Positions 25,901-33,595 of a stretch of DNA of 64,000 bases are shown here, piece by piece. This stretch comes from Ischnura elegans. Its lineage: Eukaryota > Arthropoda > Insecta > Odonata > Coenagrionidae. The translations under genes and the position numbers were made by a program. The notes under the pieces are model-generated. The model searched no databases. It was not told where the DNA came from and saw only the letters and a list, made by a program, of their open reading frames with translations. Location of the stretch: the NCBI RefSeq assembly GCF_921293095.1, contig NC_060246.1:132184198-132248197 (forward strand), written 5' to 3'. The stretch's first letter is position 1. Each line of letters begins with the position of its first letter.

Positions 25901-26634
25901 CGTAATTATCAGTGAAATTTGAAATATTGGTATCAGGTGCCTAAGTTATTAGGTGTTTCAATTTTCGAGATATTTTCTGTCCTCAATGTCTTTGTTGATG
26001 AAATTTAAGTATTGCTACATTTGGGGTTATTTTAAATATATCGTTTTAAATGCATTCTTATCTACTGTGAAAGTATCCTTACCATTTTTGTACCCGAGAA
26101 ACAAATGCTAAATGAGCAATTATTCCAAATATTACCAACATATATTAGTTGCTAAGCTAATTCTGATATGTTTACACTCACCTGCATGGTGAATTGCGGT
26201 CTCGTAATCAACTGCAGTTGCTGAAAATAGAAATTCAATTTTTAAATTTGTACTGATTATCAATAAACTATGTTCGGCAGACAGGAATGAATGGCAAAAG
26301 TCTTCTTTGAATATTATGCGAAGATGATAGGATGGAGCTAAGTGTTATCCGCGGATATTTTTGTTTCCGTTTGAGCCCTGGGATCAAAATAAATCAATCA
26401 AAAACGATCGGGGCACAGAAAACTAAGCTAACATGCAGTTTTCTCTGATCCACCGGCTTGCTTCTTTTCTTCGATGGGAGAACACACAACCGAATTGAAA
26501 TTCGTGTTAGGCGCCATTGGCAACCAACTCCTGTCCAGCGACCGTTTGGTCCTAGACGTAGCAGCTGAGAAAGAATGTTTGTTAGACTTACCTGATATAG
26601 AATTCCCATGTTCCAAAAGAGATTTTGTCTTCAT
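1910..26634 (-). CDS. Gene A: SV2-like major facilitator transporter, complete, 11 coding exons, 534 aa
   Basis: Joined exons, 5' to 3' on the minus strand: 26634-26592, 26220-26182, 23060-22899, 18553-18391, 14964-14843, 13816-13572, 9342-9152, 7138-6843, 3328-3169, 2838-2711, 1965-1910. Every intron is GT/AG, all phases agree and the total is 1605 bp, giving 534 aa plus TGA. The N-terminus is short and cytoplasmic. Helix 1 lies near residues 35-58. The MFS motif A is GKLADSWGRKSVIL (residues 91-104, the loop between helices 2 and 3). PESPAFLL follows helix 6, as in sugar-porter-type MFS and SV2 proteins. A charged cytoplasmic loop (about 225-300) precedes helix 7. An extracellular or lumenal loop between helices 7 and 8 carries NQT and NIT glycosylation sequons. 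A second A-type motif, VERIGRKRVIG, precedes helix 9. Length and layout fit insect SV2B-like proteins. Substrate and localisation are not readable from sequence; vertebrate SV2 proteins sit in synaptic vesicles, but the many insect paralogues are mostly uncharacterised. Confidence 0.93.
1966..2710 (-). other. Gene A intron 10
   Basis: 745 bp of AT-rich intron. The matching gene B intron is 2829 bp. I see no element inside it. Confidence 0.8.
2711..2838 (-). CDS. Gene A exon 10 (helices 11-12)
   Basis: 128 bp, phase 2 to phase 1. It encodes GLATTILMNISYIGSIVGN, then GALLDVNCAIPVFLSAGVIG. Acceptor TTCGGTACAG, donor GTGAGG. Confidence 0.93.
3169..3328 (-). CDS. Gene A exon 9 (helices 9-10)
   Basis: 160 bp, phase 1 to phase 2. 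It encodes TAMTLTACCGAGSYFV, helix 10, and SVIIELFPATLR. The E-L-F-P-A-T-L-R motif is the conserved loop between helices 10 and 11 of this family. Acceptor TTTTTCCTGCAG, donor GTAAAA. Confidence 0.94.
3569..4253 (+). mobile_element. Penelope-like retroelement fragment with 43-bp perfect inverted ends
   Basis: The frame 3583-4119 encodes the end of a reverse transcriptase linker (LPYIKVTTDRIGNILRKF) followed by a GIY-YIG endonuclease domain: VYRIPCQTCGKNYIGETGR, then KTRLEEH, AVAEHAALGH and EAIEISK. This is the C-terminal arrangement of Penelope-like elements. The unit is bounded by exact 43-bp inverted repeats (3569-3611 and 4211-4253), and the frame opens inside the left one. The reverse-transcriptase core is missing, so the copy is 5'-truncated and dead as an autonomous element. 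It sits in intron 8 of gene A, antisense to the gene. I see no clear target-site duplication. Confidence 0.85.
4165..4210 (+). ncRNA. Hammerhead-like motif in Penelope tail
   Basis: Downstream of the GIY-YIG frame, a stem CGACC (4178-4182) and GGTCG (4189-4193) closes a 6-nt loop. It is preceded by TTGAGAAAG and followed by GGAAACG. Penelope-like elements are known to carry hammerhead ribozyme motifs. The 5' core here departs from CUGAUGA, so this is a degenerate or non-canonical version, probably inactive. Confidence 0.4.
4430..4975 (+). mobile_element. LINE 3' fragment (reverse transcriptase C-terminus)
   Basis: The plus strand reads, with frameshifts and stops, FAVAKEAFMNRKELM, LYGTETWTRRTRED, WVWRCMEKGQFLNEIWRR and GRILGKRGKGRKRIGFLDGM. 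This is the typical decayed C-terminus of a non-LTR element (ETWTL / W-R-x-M-x-K / GKRGRGRPR-like). The 3' end has a TGGTAGAATACTTCAATAAA-type tail with a short AATA repeat. The copy is inactive. Confidence 0.75.
6843..7138 (-). CDS. Gene A exon 8 (lumenal loop between helices 7 and 8, helix 8)
   Basis: 296 bp, phase 2 to phase 1. It encodes YFGFGMWFPELFNRFEEF, then a loop with two cysteines and sequons NQT and NIT, then helix 8 and FVERIGRKRVIG. Acceptor CTTTGCAG, donor GTAAGT. The loop is much shorter than the pentapeptide-repeat loop of vertebrate SV2. Confidence 0.94.
7139..9151 (-). other. Gene A intron 7
   Basis: 2013 bp of AT-rich intron. A possible worn tRNA-derived SINE lies on the minus strand at about 8480-8665 (GAGCGCTGGGCTGCAG followed by GGATTTAAAATCC in box-B position). 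The 69-aa frame near 7.9 kb is not supported by anything else. Confidence 0.6.
9152..9342 (-). CDS. Gene A exon 7 (central cytoplasmic loop to helix 7)
   Basis: 191 bp, phase 0 to phase 2. It starts with VKRLEMDSS, continues with an acidic and basic loop, and ends with LFRPPLLKNTMIGLL and the start of helix 7. The acceptor reads TTTTAAG, weaker than the TTTTCAG of gene B. This is the exon that differs most between the two paralogues. Confidence 0.92.
10310..10380 (+). repeat. Unidentified repeat, copy 1
   Basis: Shares AAAATGAAAGGAGCGAT, GAAAGATCTGTTAATAAAA and the spacing between them with 12740-12815, in direct orientation. The element type is unknown. Later similarities (GTAAGCTT- and GTTAAGTTTG-like segments) suggest the shared region runs on for about 100 bp. 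Confidence 0.55.
11690..12080 (+). mobile_element. LINE 3' fragment
   Basis: Worn reverse-transcriptase C-terminus on the plus strand: DRVSNADKEG-like, NNLVDHALKND, MKAIVEGSKRKK, ending in AALNQSW. The AASNQS ending is shared with the fragments at 17430, 20425 and 43985, so these belong to one family. It has many stops. Confidence 0.65.
12376..12440 (+). mobile_element. tRNA-derived SINE head with intact A and B boxes
   Basis: TAACTGGCTAAAGCAC resembles an internal promoter A box, and GGTTCGAGTCC is a canonical B box 30-35 bp later, followed by CGGTGAAAGCGAATGATTTT. The post-B-box sequence matches that at 54195-54260 (opposite strand). It is therefore a SINE family rather than a functional tRNA gene; no acceptor stem can be formed. 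Confidence 0.6.
12740..12815 (+). repeat. Unidentified repeat, copy 2
   Basis: Partner of 10310-10380 in the same intron of gene A, in direct orientation about 2.4 kb away. It carries the same two landmark words. Confidence 0.55.
13080..13200. other. GC-rich island in gene A intron 6
   Basis: An abrupt GC-rich, CpG-bearing stretch in AT-rich intron, with CCACGCCCACG, CTATTGGCTGACG (inverted CCAAT box) and GCCGCGTGACG. It looks like the promoter-like part of an unidentified transposon, or a regulatory island. No coding frame. Confidence 0.35.
13572..13816 (-). CDS. Gene A exon 6 (helices 5-6 and PESP loop)
   Basis: 245 bp, phase 1 to phase 0, between TGTTTCAG and GTAAGG. It encodes VAWAIIPRPWLLG, NSWRIFIAV, helix 6 (LSISAIYYF) and PESPAFLLTKGRHDEALEVF. 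The last is the amphipathic segment that follows helix 6 in sugar-porter-type MFS proteins. Confidence 0.94.
13817..14842 (-). other. Gene A intron 5
   Basis: 1026 bp. Apart from the hAT MITE at 14494-14797 it is AT-rich sequence with nothing recognisable. Confidence 0.8.
14494..14797. mobile_element. hAT-type MITE, family 1, with exact 8-bp target duplication
   Basis: Begins CAGTGGCGCAGCGAGGG and ends with the roughly complementary CTAGCTGCGCCCCTG. It is flanked by the exact 8-bp duplication CATGGCTG (14486-14493 and 14798-14805). It is 304 bp and noncoding, with a poly-C run near the left end. The same family occurs at 45912-46206. An 8-bp duplication and CAG..CTG ends point to the hAT superfamily. 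Confidence 0.9.
14843..14964 (-). CDS. Gene A exon 5 (helix 4 end to helix 5)
   Basis: 122 bp, phase 2 to phase 1, between ATGCGCTAG and GTAAGT. It encodes the YLGELHSSKYRSRALCW block, which matches the conserved loop between helices 4 and 5. A hAT MITE sits only about 37 bp downstream of the donor on the transcript. Confidence 0.92.
14965..18390 (-). other. Gene A intron 4
   Basis: 3426 bp. Contains a decayed LINE piece at about 17430-17660. The remainder, including 15.0-17.4 kb, is AT-rich to mixed sequence without a supported gene or identifiable repeat. Confidence 0.65.
17430..17660 (+). mobile_element. LINE 3' fragment, strongly decayed
   Basis: The plus strand reads HMRDMMM-like, then MNRIVEGKNVKGWPWI, and further on AELAASKFESLAASNLS. 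These are the IVEGxxxGxPR and final AASNQS landmarks of the LINE family also seen at 43985-44535. Stops interrupt every frame. Confidence 0.5.
18391..18553 (-). CDS. Gene A exon 4 (helix 2, motif A, helices 3-4)
   Basis: 163 bp, phase 1 to phase 2, between TTTTTTCCTCAG and GTAAGC. It encodes GSLAGACIWGKLADSWGR and the hydrophobic run of helices 3 and 4. It contains the 78-bp stretch (18421-18498) that is identical to exon 4 of gene B. Confidence 0.94.
20425..20850 (-). mobile_element. LINE 3' fragment, minus strand
   Basis: Minus-strand reading gives SEAWTLTAVEKSRVKAIEMK, then KWIDRVSNEKMLRIVGEKK, a GKKDKGRPR-like stretch, and EWRAASNQS at the end. This is the best preserved copy of the LINE family C-terminus in gene A. 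It is truncated at its 5' side and lies in the same orientation as gene A. Confidence 0.75.
20875..20921. repeat. Perfect 21-bp inverted repeat with 5-nt loop
   Basis: Arms 20875-20895 and 20901-20921 are exact reverse complements, separated by CTTCA. It lies 25 bp from the LINE fragment. At 47 nt it is too short for a typical animal pre-miRNA. Confidence 0.9.
22899..23060 (-). CDS. Gene A exon 3 (helix 1 to start of helix 2)
   Basis: 162 bp, phase 1 to phase 1. It encodes GQGKFQFG, helix 1, the loop PSAECDLRMTSYDKGLLN and the start of helix 2. Acceptor TTTTTTACAG, donor GTAATT. The D-K-G-L-L-N block is a family signature. Confidence 0.93.
23061..26181 (-). other. Gene A intron 2
   Basis: 3121 bp. 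AT-rich except for the GC-rich block at 25030-25340, whose core is conserved in gene B. The 101- and 113-aa frames near 23.5 and 24.3 kb look incidental. Confidence 0.7.
25125..25335. promoter_or_regulatory. GC-rich block in gene A intron 2, conserved in gene B
   Basis: A CpG-rich stretch in AT-rich intron that aligns with 63555-63735 at high identity over its central 120 bp. It includes a GCGCCATTTTCC (YY1/Pho-like) and a GATCAGCTGACTG (E-box-like) segment. On the minus strand an ATG in a good context opens 12 near-identical codons in both copies, then the frames diverge with no splice donor, so it is not a supported exon. A promoter or enhancer retained after duplication is the likeliest reading. 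Confidence 0.5.
26182..26220 (-). CDS. Gene A exon 2 (39-bp microexon)
   Basis: Thirty-nine bases between a TTTTCAG acceptor and a GTGAGT donor, phase 1 on both sides, so its loss would remove 13 residues without a frameshift. It encodes TAVDYETAIHHA, the typical segment just before helix 1 in SV2-like proteins. Confidence 0.88.
26221..26591 (-). other. Gene A intron 1
   Basis: 371 bp between GTAAGT and TTTTCAG. No element seen. Confidence 0.8.
26592..26634 (-). CDS. Gene A exon 1 (start codon exon)
   Basis: Encodes MKTKSLLEHGNSIS and ends in phase 1 at a GTAAGT donor. The ATG at 26634 has a strong GTCACCATG context. The frame stays open upstream to 26700, but only a GTG is available there, so this ATG is the first usable start. 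Splicing to exon 2 gives an alanine codon and then TAVDYETAIHHAG, the conserved D-Y-E-T-A segment of SV2-like N-termini. Confidence 0.85.
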
Positions 26635-28080
26635 GGTGACGAGACAGCCGTGTTCACAGACGTCCAAATGTACCCAACTTGTGCTTTTGTTGCTTGACAC
26701 CGCGCGTTTGATAGTTTATTGCCTCGCTCTCCATCTTCTCGCCGAGAAATATGTTTGCTCGCGCGCCTCTGTGAAGCTCCAAGGTCTGCCTCCCGTTAAG
26801 CCCCCGCTGTTTGTAATGCTGCTCTGCTGTCGCCGCACAGACTTTGATAGGGTAAGGGGACAAAGATTGTCCCCGCTCCACTAATGACGTAACGAGCGCA
26901 CGAGCCTCTTCAAGTCATTCTACACTTGACCTCCGAGGTCACTTTTGGCGGGAGGAAGCAACACTTCTCTAACGTAGCGGTCCGTCACTAGATTGATCTC
27001 TATCGTTTTCAAAGTGTGAAAAATCTGCGGATGAGCGTCTCCTCTATCGCTCACTAAACCAAAATGTCAGTCAATACGTAACTGGTGAGCCTGCTCTCGA
27101 AATGGGCTATTTTGATTGGTTCCAGAGCGAAGGACAAAATTCACGCATTTAAAAAAAATACGATCGTCTAAAAATTTTTAACGGTTATCGCATTAAGTTC
27201 CTCATTTTACCATCATCAACATTTTGTGTACATTTACGCTAACTTGATTTTATTTTTGAAATAATTTTAGAGAAGGTAATGAGCTATACGTGAACGCTGG
27301 GACAGGGATGAGAGTCGGCAATGCACTGAATAACGAATTTAGGCAGGGAATTGAGATGGGGCCAAAGATGCGTGATCTAAATAGCGGGGCGATAACTCGG
27401 GAAGACACTGGCGCGCTGTAAAAGCAAGGTCAAATTGTATCTTCCGTATTCATCTTCTTTTTGTTTGGAAATTCTTAAATTCGACAGATAGCGCAGGGAA
27501 GAGCGTGGACAAACGTGGCTCTAGTGCACTATAGTGGATGGATGGCGGCCGAACCACTTCCGCCATTCGAGTTCGGATCGCGGGACGAAAACTTCATAAT
27601 ATGATGGATGCGTCACTTCCCCACCAGGTCACGCTTGACCTCGATGTGATATTTTTTTGTCGACACTTTAAATGAATCATCACTGCATATCGGAGAGGCG
27701 TATTTTTTATTATATTTCATGACGCATTATTTTTCCCTTAAGGTTATCCTATCATCTTAAAATTTTCGGGGTAAATGGGATAAATCCTTTCCAACTAATG
27801 CATTTACCAGTAAAGCGAGGAGGCTCGTAGCAAAGGTTTTTCCTATCGAGACTTGAGCACCCCCGAGTTTTTACAGCTTTCCCAAAAATATTGTACGTGA
27901 CTGACTTCACGAAACTTTGGTTAGGTAGCGTTTGATCTTTCATAGTAAAACTTTTTTGTGTCTAAACTCATGTGTCTACAACTTGTAGTTAATCTATCAA
28001 TTATATGGTCTATGCACCAATAGCGTTTTATCACTCACGGTATTTAAAGGGGAAACACCACATTACGAGAATCTGTACGT
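26635..28080. other. Upstream region of gene A
   Basis: Mixed-composition sequence that should contain the gene A 5' UTR and promoter. 26640-27060 is GC-richer, with scattered CpGs, and 27.5-27.6 kb is another small GC-rich patch. No conserved coding sequence. The 136-aa plus-strand frame at 26474-26884 overlaps exon 1 in antisense and is a shadow. Confidence 0.5.
26885..26892 (-). promoter_or_regulatory. CRE-like TGACGTAA site upstream of gene A
   Basis: TGACGTAA lies about 250 bp upstream of the gene A start codon in a locally GC-richer stretch. It matches the CREB/ATF consensus closely. There is no TATA box at a convincing distance, and the transcription start is unknown, so the assignment is weak. 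Confidence 0.2.
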
Positions 28081-28134
28081 ATCATCCAGTGATATGACTG
28101 CAGTTTGGTTCGTGTTTGATTTCAAGGGGGCCTG

Positions 28135-28420
28135 TATTTGATGGTATTTGGAGAAGGCGAGCGACAGCTAAGGTCATTTGCGCAAAGAGGGAAGGGCATG
28201 GAAAGAAGGGTGGAGAGAAACCCGGCGTTGGCATTAGACTGCTATATAAACGAAAGGCGCCAAGGGGACCACGGCTTAACGTCCCATGCGACGGACGATC
28301 GGTTGCGCTTGAAATGTCCTCCACACAACTTTCAAGCAGGGATTGGGCAGTATCCGAAATTTTTTTGCCACCGTCGGGATTTGAACCCGAGCCCACGGGG
28401 TGAGAAGCCAACTCTTATGC
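28135..28420 (-). mobile_element. tRNA-derived SINE, minus strand
   Basis: On the minus strand GGTTCAAATCC (box B) is followed by CGACGGTGGC, CCCTGCTTGAAAGTTGTGTG and a C/T-rich tail. The same order (GGTTCAAATCC, GGTGG, CCCTGCTTGA, TGTGTGGAG) appears on the plus strand at 44755-44960. The open frames over this region come from the SINE and are not genes. Confidence 0.7.
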
Positions 28421-28439
28421 GTTTGATACAGATTGGAAT

Positions 28440-31000
28440 TATTCTGATGATTTCAAGCATTAAAATTTTACATTAGAGAAAATGGAGATATTTTTTTAAT
28501 TAGAAACAAATGGAACATTGATAAGGGTTTAATCTCTATGCAATGAATATTTCAAGATAGTATCTTAAGTTTTAAGCGAGTGTAATTTCCTAGGAAAATT
28601 ATCTGGTCAAACGGAAGCGATGCGTTTTCTTGTTCTCGCATATTTCTTGCAATTCTCGGGCGCTGGCTGCAGGCATGGTGGGTAAAGCCTGATTGTATGA
28701 GACCCCAGCTGTCCTTATAACGAGTTGGTTTCCAACTTGCCATGTAAGGTCAAAGACGGCTCACGAGAGCCTTGGTAGTGGCAGCGCGGAACCAAACATA
28801 AATTTTGTTGGGAGAAATGGGGAAGGGTAGGCAATATGCAATGCATAATTACTTTTAAAATGAGGATTTTTATCTACTCTGGTTGACAAATTGTGCACTT
28901 TTTAAATTAATATTCAATATTTTACCTTTTAGAGGGCCTCTACCAGGGAGTTAATGTGGTGGGTTATTAGCAAATGATGCTAGGCTTTGCAGGTTCAACT
29001 TATTAACCTCAGCACAACCTTAGTTGGAATTTGAGATACATTTCCCATACTCCCCTGTTTGGTCTGCCACTGGGAAGTAATTTGCATTGACCCTTGCCAG
29101 TATGCCGATCCATTAGCCTGGGGGGTATGTGTAAAGACTGCCAAGGGCCGGTTTTTTCATATTCATGCTATTTTTTTGTGTTTCATGTAGCTTTGGTAGC
29201 TATTTTTAGCATCTGTCATGCTTTAACATATCCATAAGTTTTGGGAGCAAATTTAAAAAAATGGTTTCTAAAAGCGCATATTAGGATTTATGTAAATTTG
29301 TGCAAACCTACAAATTTTCCAAAAAAAGCCCTGGCATTCTTCAGCATACCGGGCAAGATATGGTACTGAAAGGGTTAAAGTTGGTAATAAAAGGAGATTT
29401 TACATAAAATGATTGTCTAAAAGCAACTCCTAAAGCATTTAAAAAGACTTATTTCCTCAATCACTTATGAAAATGGCTTTGGGAGAGGCAAAGTACTACA
29501 ACTGATAGGGGATGACTTTGGTTTGTACTTGATTACATTCCAGGCTGAGTGGTTCATAGACTTGTATGCAGGGCTGGCTTGAGACAAAATACTAACGCAA
29601 GCAAACTCGTGTTGTGTTGTCCCCTTACCGCAGGGTTTGGTATGGAATACAATTAAAATATTGAGTTTTGAGGTTTTGCATAAGTATTTATACCATCACC
29701 TTTATTGCATACACTACAAAGTATGTTATTGATTAAAAGGAGTTATCATAAAGTATTTGTCCGGGTAAAAATGAAGATTTTAATCCAAGTAGTTTAACAT
29801 AAACTTATATATTGTATGTTGTACACAAAATATTAAATTTATAAAATCAGAATAGAAATGTTTTGTGCTATTCCAGAGTTTAGTCACACCTCTAGCTACA
29901 AGGCCTGGGATTCCCAGCCCTTAAGCTGACCGTGCTCATATGGGTTGGGAATCACCGCCTTATAAGAATCTCTAAGTATTACCAAGTGATATGACAGTAG
30001 TTTGGTTCCAATGGGGCCTATGTTTGATCAAATTGGAGTTAATCAATTGGTTATCATTACAAGCAGTTGATTCCAAGACGTTGGCAGCATCCAGAAGTTG
30101 GGAGTTAAAATTTGCAATTTTGTCAACTCATCATGAGGGCTTATCTCATGGCCAGAATAAAACATTTCAAACTCAACAAATTCCAATCATGTTGCCAACG
30201 GTTTGTAGGGAAAACTGATCAGAACTATTCAGCCCACTGTCAAACATTACCTGTTCACAAACCCTTCTTAAATTCAATTTCTGAGGCTACCTTTTTGTTA
30301 TCTGCTTTTATCAAATAGTGTTGCTTCTAACAAGTAAATTTTTATCTTTGGGTCCTAGATTTTGAAGTAGAAAGTGCATTGAGATGGCTGATTTTCTATC
30401 CCGTGTCAGCATTTCAATATTTTCCAGTATGTGAAAAAATACTGAATCAGGAGGCATGCACAGTACAGTCAAGTATACATTGAATCTATGCATCGTACAT
30501 TCAGGTGCTGATGAAGAAAAACTAAAGGAGGTGTGTGACCTACTCAAAAACATATTGCACCATGAGATTTTTTACCACAGTGAAGGGCTGATATGATTAC
30601 ATTGACTTCTTCATGCATCAAAAAAATAAAGGAAGGGAAATTTTCATTACATATATTGAATATTGATTTATTCAGTCAAAATGTTAATCTGCAACCATTT
30701 TAGATGTTAAAAATTCTTGCCATGGGAGGGGGAGGAGAAAGATGAGGCAACTATTTACCCATGCCCACATGCATCACTTAAATTAATGTCCTATATTCTA
30801 TTGTGTATCTATTGCAGATTAAACCACTTAAATACATTTTCTATCAGAGTATGCTGTTGAAGGCAGGAGAGTGGTAACTTGTTGATTTACCACCATCAGT
30901 CACTGCCTGAGGAAAATTTTTAAACGTATGGATGGAATCTTGGATATGTTGCTTAAGTAATTAAGGAACGTTCAGATTATAATAGGAATACTATGTGAGG
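28440..31000. other. Intergenic stretch without supported gene
   Basis: AT-rich sequence. A short coding-like run on the plus strand at about 30501-30590 reads SGADEEKLKEVCDLLKNILH and ends HHEIFYHSEGLI before a stop. It is isolated and unidentified. Nothing else stands out. Confidence 0.35.
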
Positions 31001-31011
31001 GTGTAGGTACA

Positions 31012-31095
31012 TACATATTTATTTGATTTATATATTATATTTATATATGGTATTCTGCCAATTTAGGTAGGCTTCCATGAAGTACTAAAGAAGTA
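31012..31095 (-). mobile_element. LINE 3' terminal fragment
   Basis: In reverse complement it reads CTTTAGTACTTCATGGAAGC, CTACCTAAATTGGCAGAATA and an AT-rich tail. This matches the 3' end of the plus-strand LINE fragment at 4905-4975 (CTTAAGTACTCCATGG, CTACCTTATTTGGTAGAATA). Confidence 0.6.
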
Positions 31096-31865
31096 ATCTG
31101 GGAGTCCAGAAATCCACTCAAGATGCAACTGAATAACATAATTCACAATGGGCCCACATTTCTGCCCACAAATGATACTTCATGTTTTAAAAAACAAAAT
31201 TTTAATTCAGTGATATTGGATTGTAGGACTGTAGTTGGTTCAAAGACTCGAAATGATTAGTAGAAATATGTAGTCCCAGGAAGGTGCGCTGCATAATTTA
31301 GGTTGCCTTGGCAAAGAACTGAAAAATGGAATTATTTTAGAGGCAATGGAATATTTTAATGGTATCCTTTAGTTATTCATTCATTTATTTTATCATTCCT
31401 GAAAAAGATTGCCATGATAATTTTGCCATATGGAAGTTGTCATGCGGAAAAATATAATCTGGTACAATATGAATATTGTATGGGAATATTAATTATGCAG
31501 GATGAGAAATAGGGGAAGTTTTTAGATTTCATTATATATTAAGTCATTGCCAATAAATTTCAATTAAAAAAGACCCAATACGTATCAACTGTACCAAACA
31601 ACGTCATCCATGATACTCATACATTTGTTTGACCTTCTTAGCTAAACAAGAACCCTGCATAAATTGTTTCAGTGAAGATTTTTTTAGCTGAATCTTAGGA
31701 TTTGTGTACCTGATTTACTCACCCTCTAAAACTAAGAGAAATGATAATGCTCCCATGCCATGACCTCATTTGCAAGTCATTCATAAGTATTTTGAATAAA
31801 AGTTAAAATTCGATAACAAAATACATATATGTATTATATTTTACATACATTCATGCACCTCTGGG

Positions 31866-32121
31866 CAGTGGATACAGAAAAAACTCAAGGGGGACAACAG
31901 ATTACTTGAGCTACCTCTATTTTTTATCATAGTAAAAAAATCAAGTCGCATGCAAAGTTTAAGAAAGCTTTATTTAAACTTATTACACACACATACAGGA
32001 AAATGCCATCTTACGATATAAAAAAAGTTACAATTGCTTGTTCTGCAATGTTAGGCAATGTCAGCAGCCCCACAAAGAGGGGGTGCGTGCCCCCTGTGCC
32101 TCCTGTACATATCCCTTACTG
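31866..32121. mobile_element. hAT-type MITE, family 2
   Basis: Begins CAGTGGATACAG and ends CTTACTG. It is flanked by an 8-bp duplication with one mismatch, CCTCTGGG (31858-31865) and CCTCTGGT (32122-32129). G-rich and C-rich blocks lie near the two ends, as in the other MITEs here. 256 bp, noncoding. Confidence 0.65.
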
Positions 32122-32189
32122 CCTCTGGTTAAGGTAAGGAAAACTCATTCTGCTCATATCACTATGATGTTTTGGCAGTCATCATGATG

Positions 32190-32394
32190 TCAAAATAAGT
32201 TCAACCCTACTTCGTGTTCTTTGTAGGAGGTAATGGACTTCCCCATGAATGGAATTAGCGTTGGGCCATACCAAGCGTAAATCAAGCCCTGTTCAGCACC
32301 TTCCACTTCTATTTTAGCCACCGAAATCATGGAAAAATTATGAAATTTCACATGCTCTGCTCCAAAGTGATACTTCCCTAGAGCTTTGAGAATT
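32190..32394 (-). CDS. Putative terminal exon of an unidentified gene or gene relic
   Basis: After a TTTTGTTTTAG acceptor, an uninterrupted frame of 67 codons ends in TGA (32190-32192). It includes VAKIEVEGAEQGLIYAWYG, PTLIPFMGKSITSYKEHEVG and LNLF. A decayed copy of the same segment lies at about 34600-34735, so it belongs to the repeated array next door. I do not recognise the family. The splice phase from the adjacent open unit would create a stop, so the linkage is unproven. Confidence 0.35.
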
Positions 32395-32946
32395 CTAAAA
32401 CAAAAGTTGGCTCAAAATAAAGGGAAAAATTAAACTTGCAACAATTATTTATTTTGTTGGACTTGAAGATATTAATACTAAAAGCTTTGGTTCCCACCAG
32501 AAAAGGAACATCTGATCACTTCAGTTACAAACCTCTATATCACACTGACTTAAAAGACTATACTTTACCTAAAATATGGAGGACTGATAAGGTTAGGAGA
32601 TGGAAAGTACCCAAGTGCAAGGCATCCAGGTAGCAATAAAAATCTTGGGTAGATGCCGCAGTCAGCATGCAAAACTCATAAAAATGTTCCTGCACTCTGA
32701 AGGTTAAATATGTATCATAAATTACTCCCCTGGAATATGAAATCATCAGCTTCAAGCCCTCAAAAACCTTTATTTTTCCAAAGAGAAAACTAAACCTCTT
32801 GATCCTGTATGCCTGCTAGGAATCATTTAGGTACTCAAATGAGGGGAATTGTATGAATGAGATTCACACTTTCTGAAAAAAAAAAGGAAAAACACAACTG
32901 ATATAGCTACAAATTCATCAAAGTCTCCCCTTGTCAGACTTATTAC

Positions 32947-33235
32947 CAAATTCTGAGGAACGCACTCATCATGGCATGGCCGTTGTGCAGAGACTCTTCA
33001 CATGGAATCATGTCATGACCTCCAATTGTTGAGTTTGGAGGTTGATGATACTGCATGAGTTGAGGCTGCTCAACAACACTATTTGACATGTAAAGAATTT
33101 GAAAATGAGGGTCATTTTTTCTTCTTCTTTTATTCACTCTGAGAATATTGACTTGGCTGTGGCTGCTGGGCATATTATGATTTGGGGGAAGGTGAAGATA
33201 CTGGTAACCTTCATTTGGATGTTTCAAGTTCACCA
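32947..33235 (-). CDS. Array unit 1: open exon-like segment
   Basis: Between a TTTACTTTTACAG acceptor and a GTAATA donor, a single frame is open for 95 codons. It starts VNLKHPNEGYQYLHLPPNHN, includes RVNKRRRKNDPHFQILYM and NSVVEQPQLMQYHQPPNSTI, and ends near HAMMSAFLRI. It is rich in H, Q, P and N, with one basic cluster and no domain I recognise. The ancestral GTAAGTCTG donor seen in other units is mutated here to ATAAGTCTG, and a GT three bases earlier may substitute. Confidence 0.4.
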
Positions 33236-33595
33236 CTGTAAAAGTAAAGTAAGAAAATTTATAATGGGGTAGGTATGTAGCCAGAGGGGCTTCAAACATA
33301 ATAAATCAGTCTTCAATTTATTGCCAAAAAAATAATTAGTTAATCACTCCTGAGAGCTTTGGTAACATTAAAATAAAGATTATTTCAAAATGGTGGAAAA
33401 TCAAACTAGCACCAACAATTTATTTCGTTGGAATTTAGAATGTAAGAATACTAGATGTAAATCCCACAGCAAAAGGAACATCTGATCACTTTAGTTACAA
33501 GTCAATTTATATCATATTCACTCCTGTAAAAAAAACAGAAAAAGGCAACTGTAATACATAGGTGAAATTGATCAAGGTCTCTCCATTTCAGACTT

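Noticed and set aside
26428-26700. 90-aa minus-strand frame starting at 26700
   Set aside because: Its start is GTG, not usable here. The true start is the ATG at 26634, and after 26592 the frame reads intron.
26474-26884. 136-aa plus-strand frame
   Set aside because: Antisense to exon 1 and the promoter of gene A, with no homologous features or splice context.
28082-28476. Three overlapping frames of 95-112 aa
   Set aside because: They lie in a tRNA-derived SINE whose other copy (44.8 kb) does not keep the frame.
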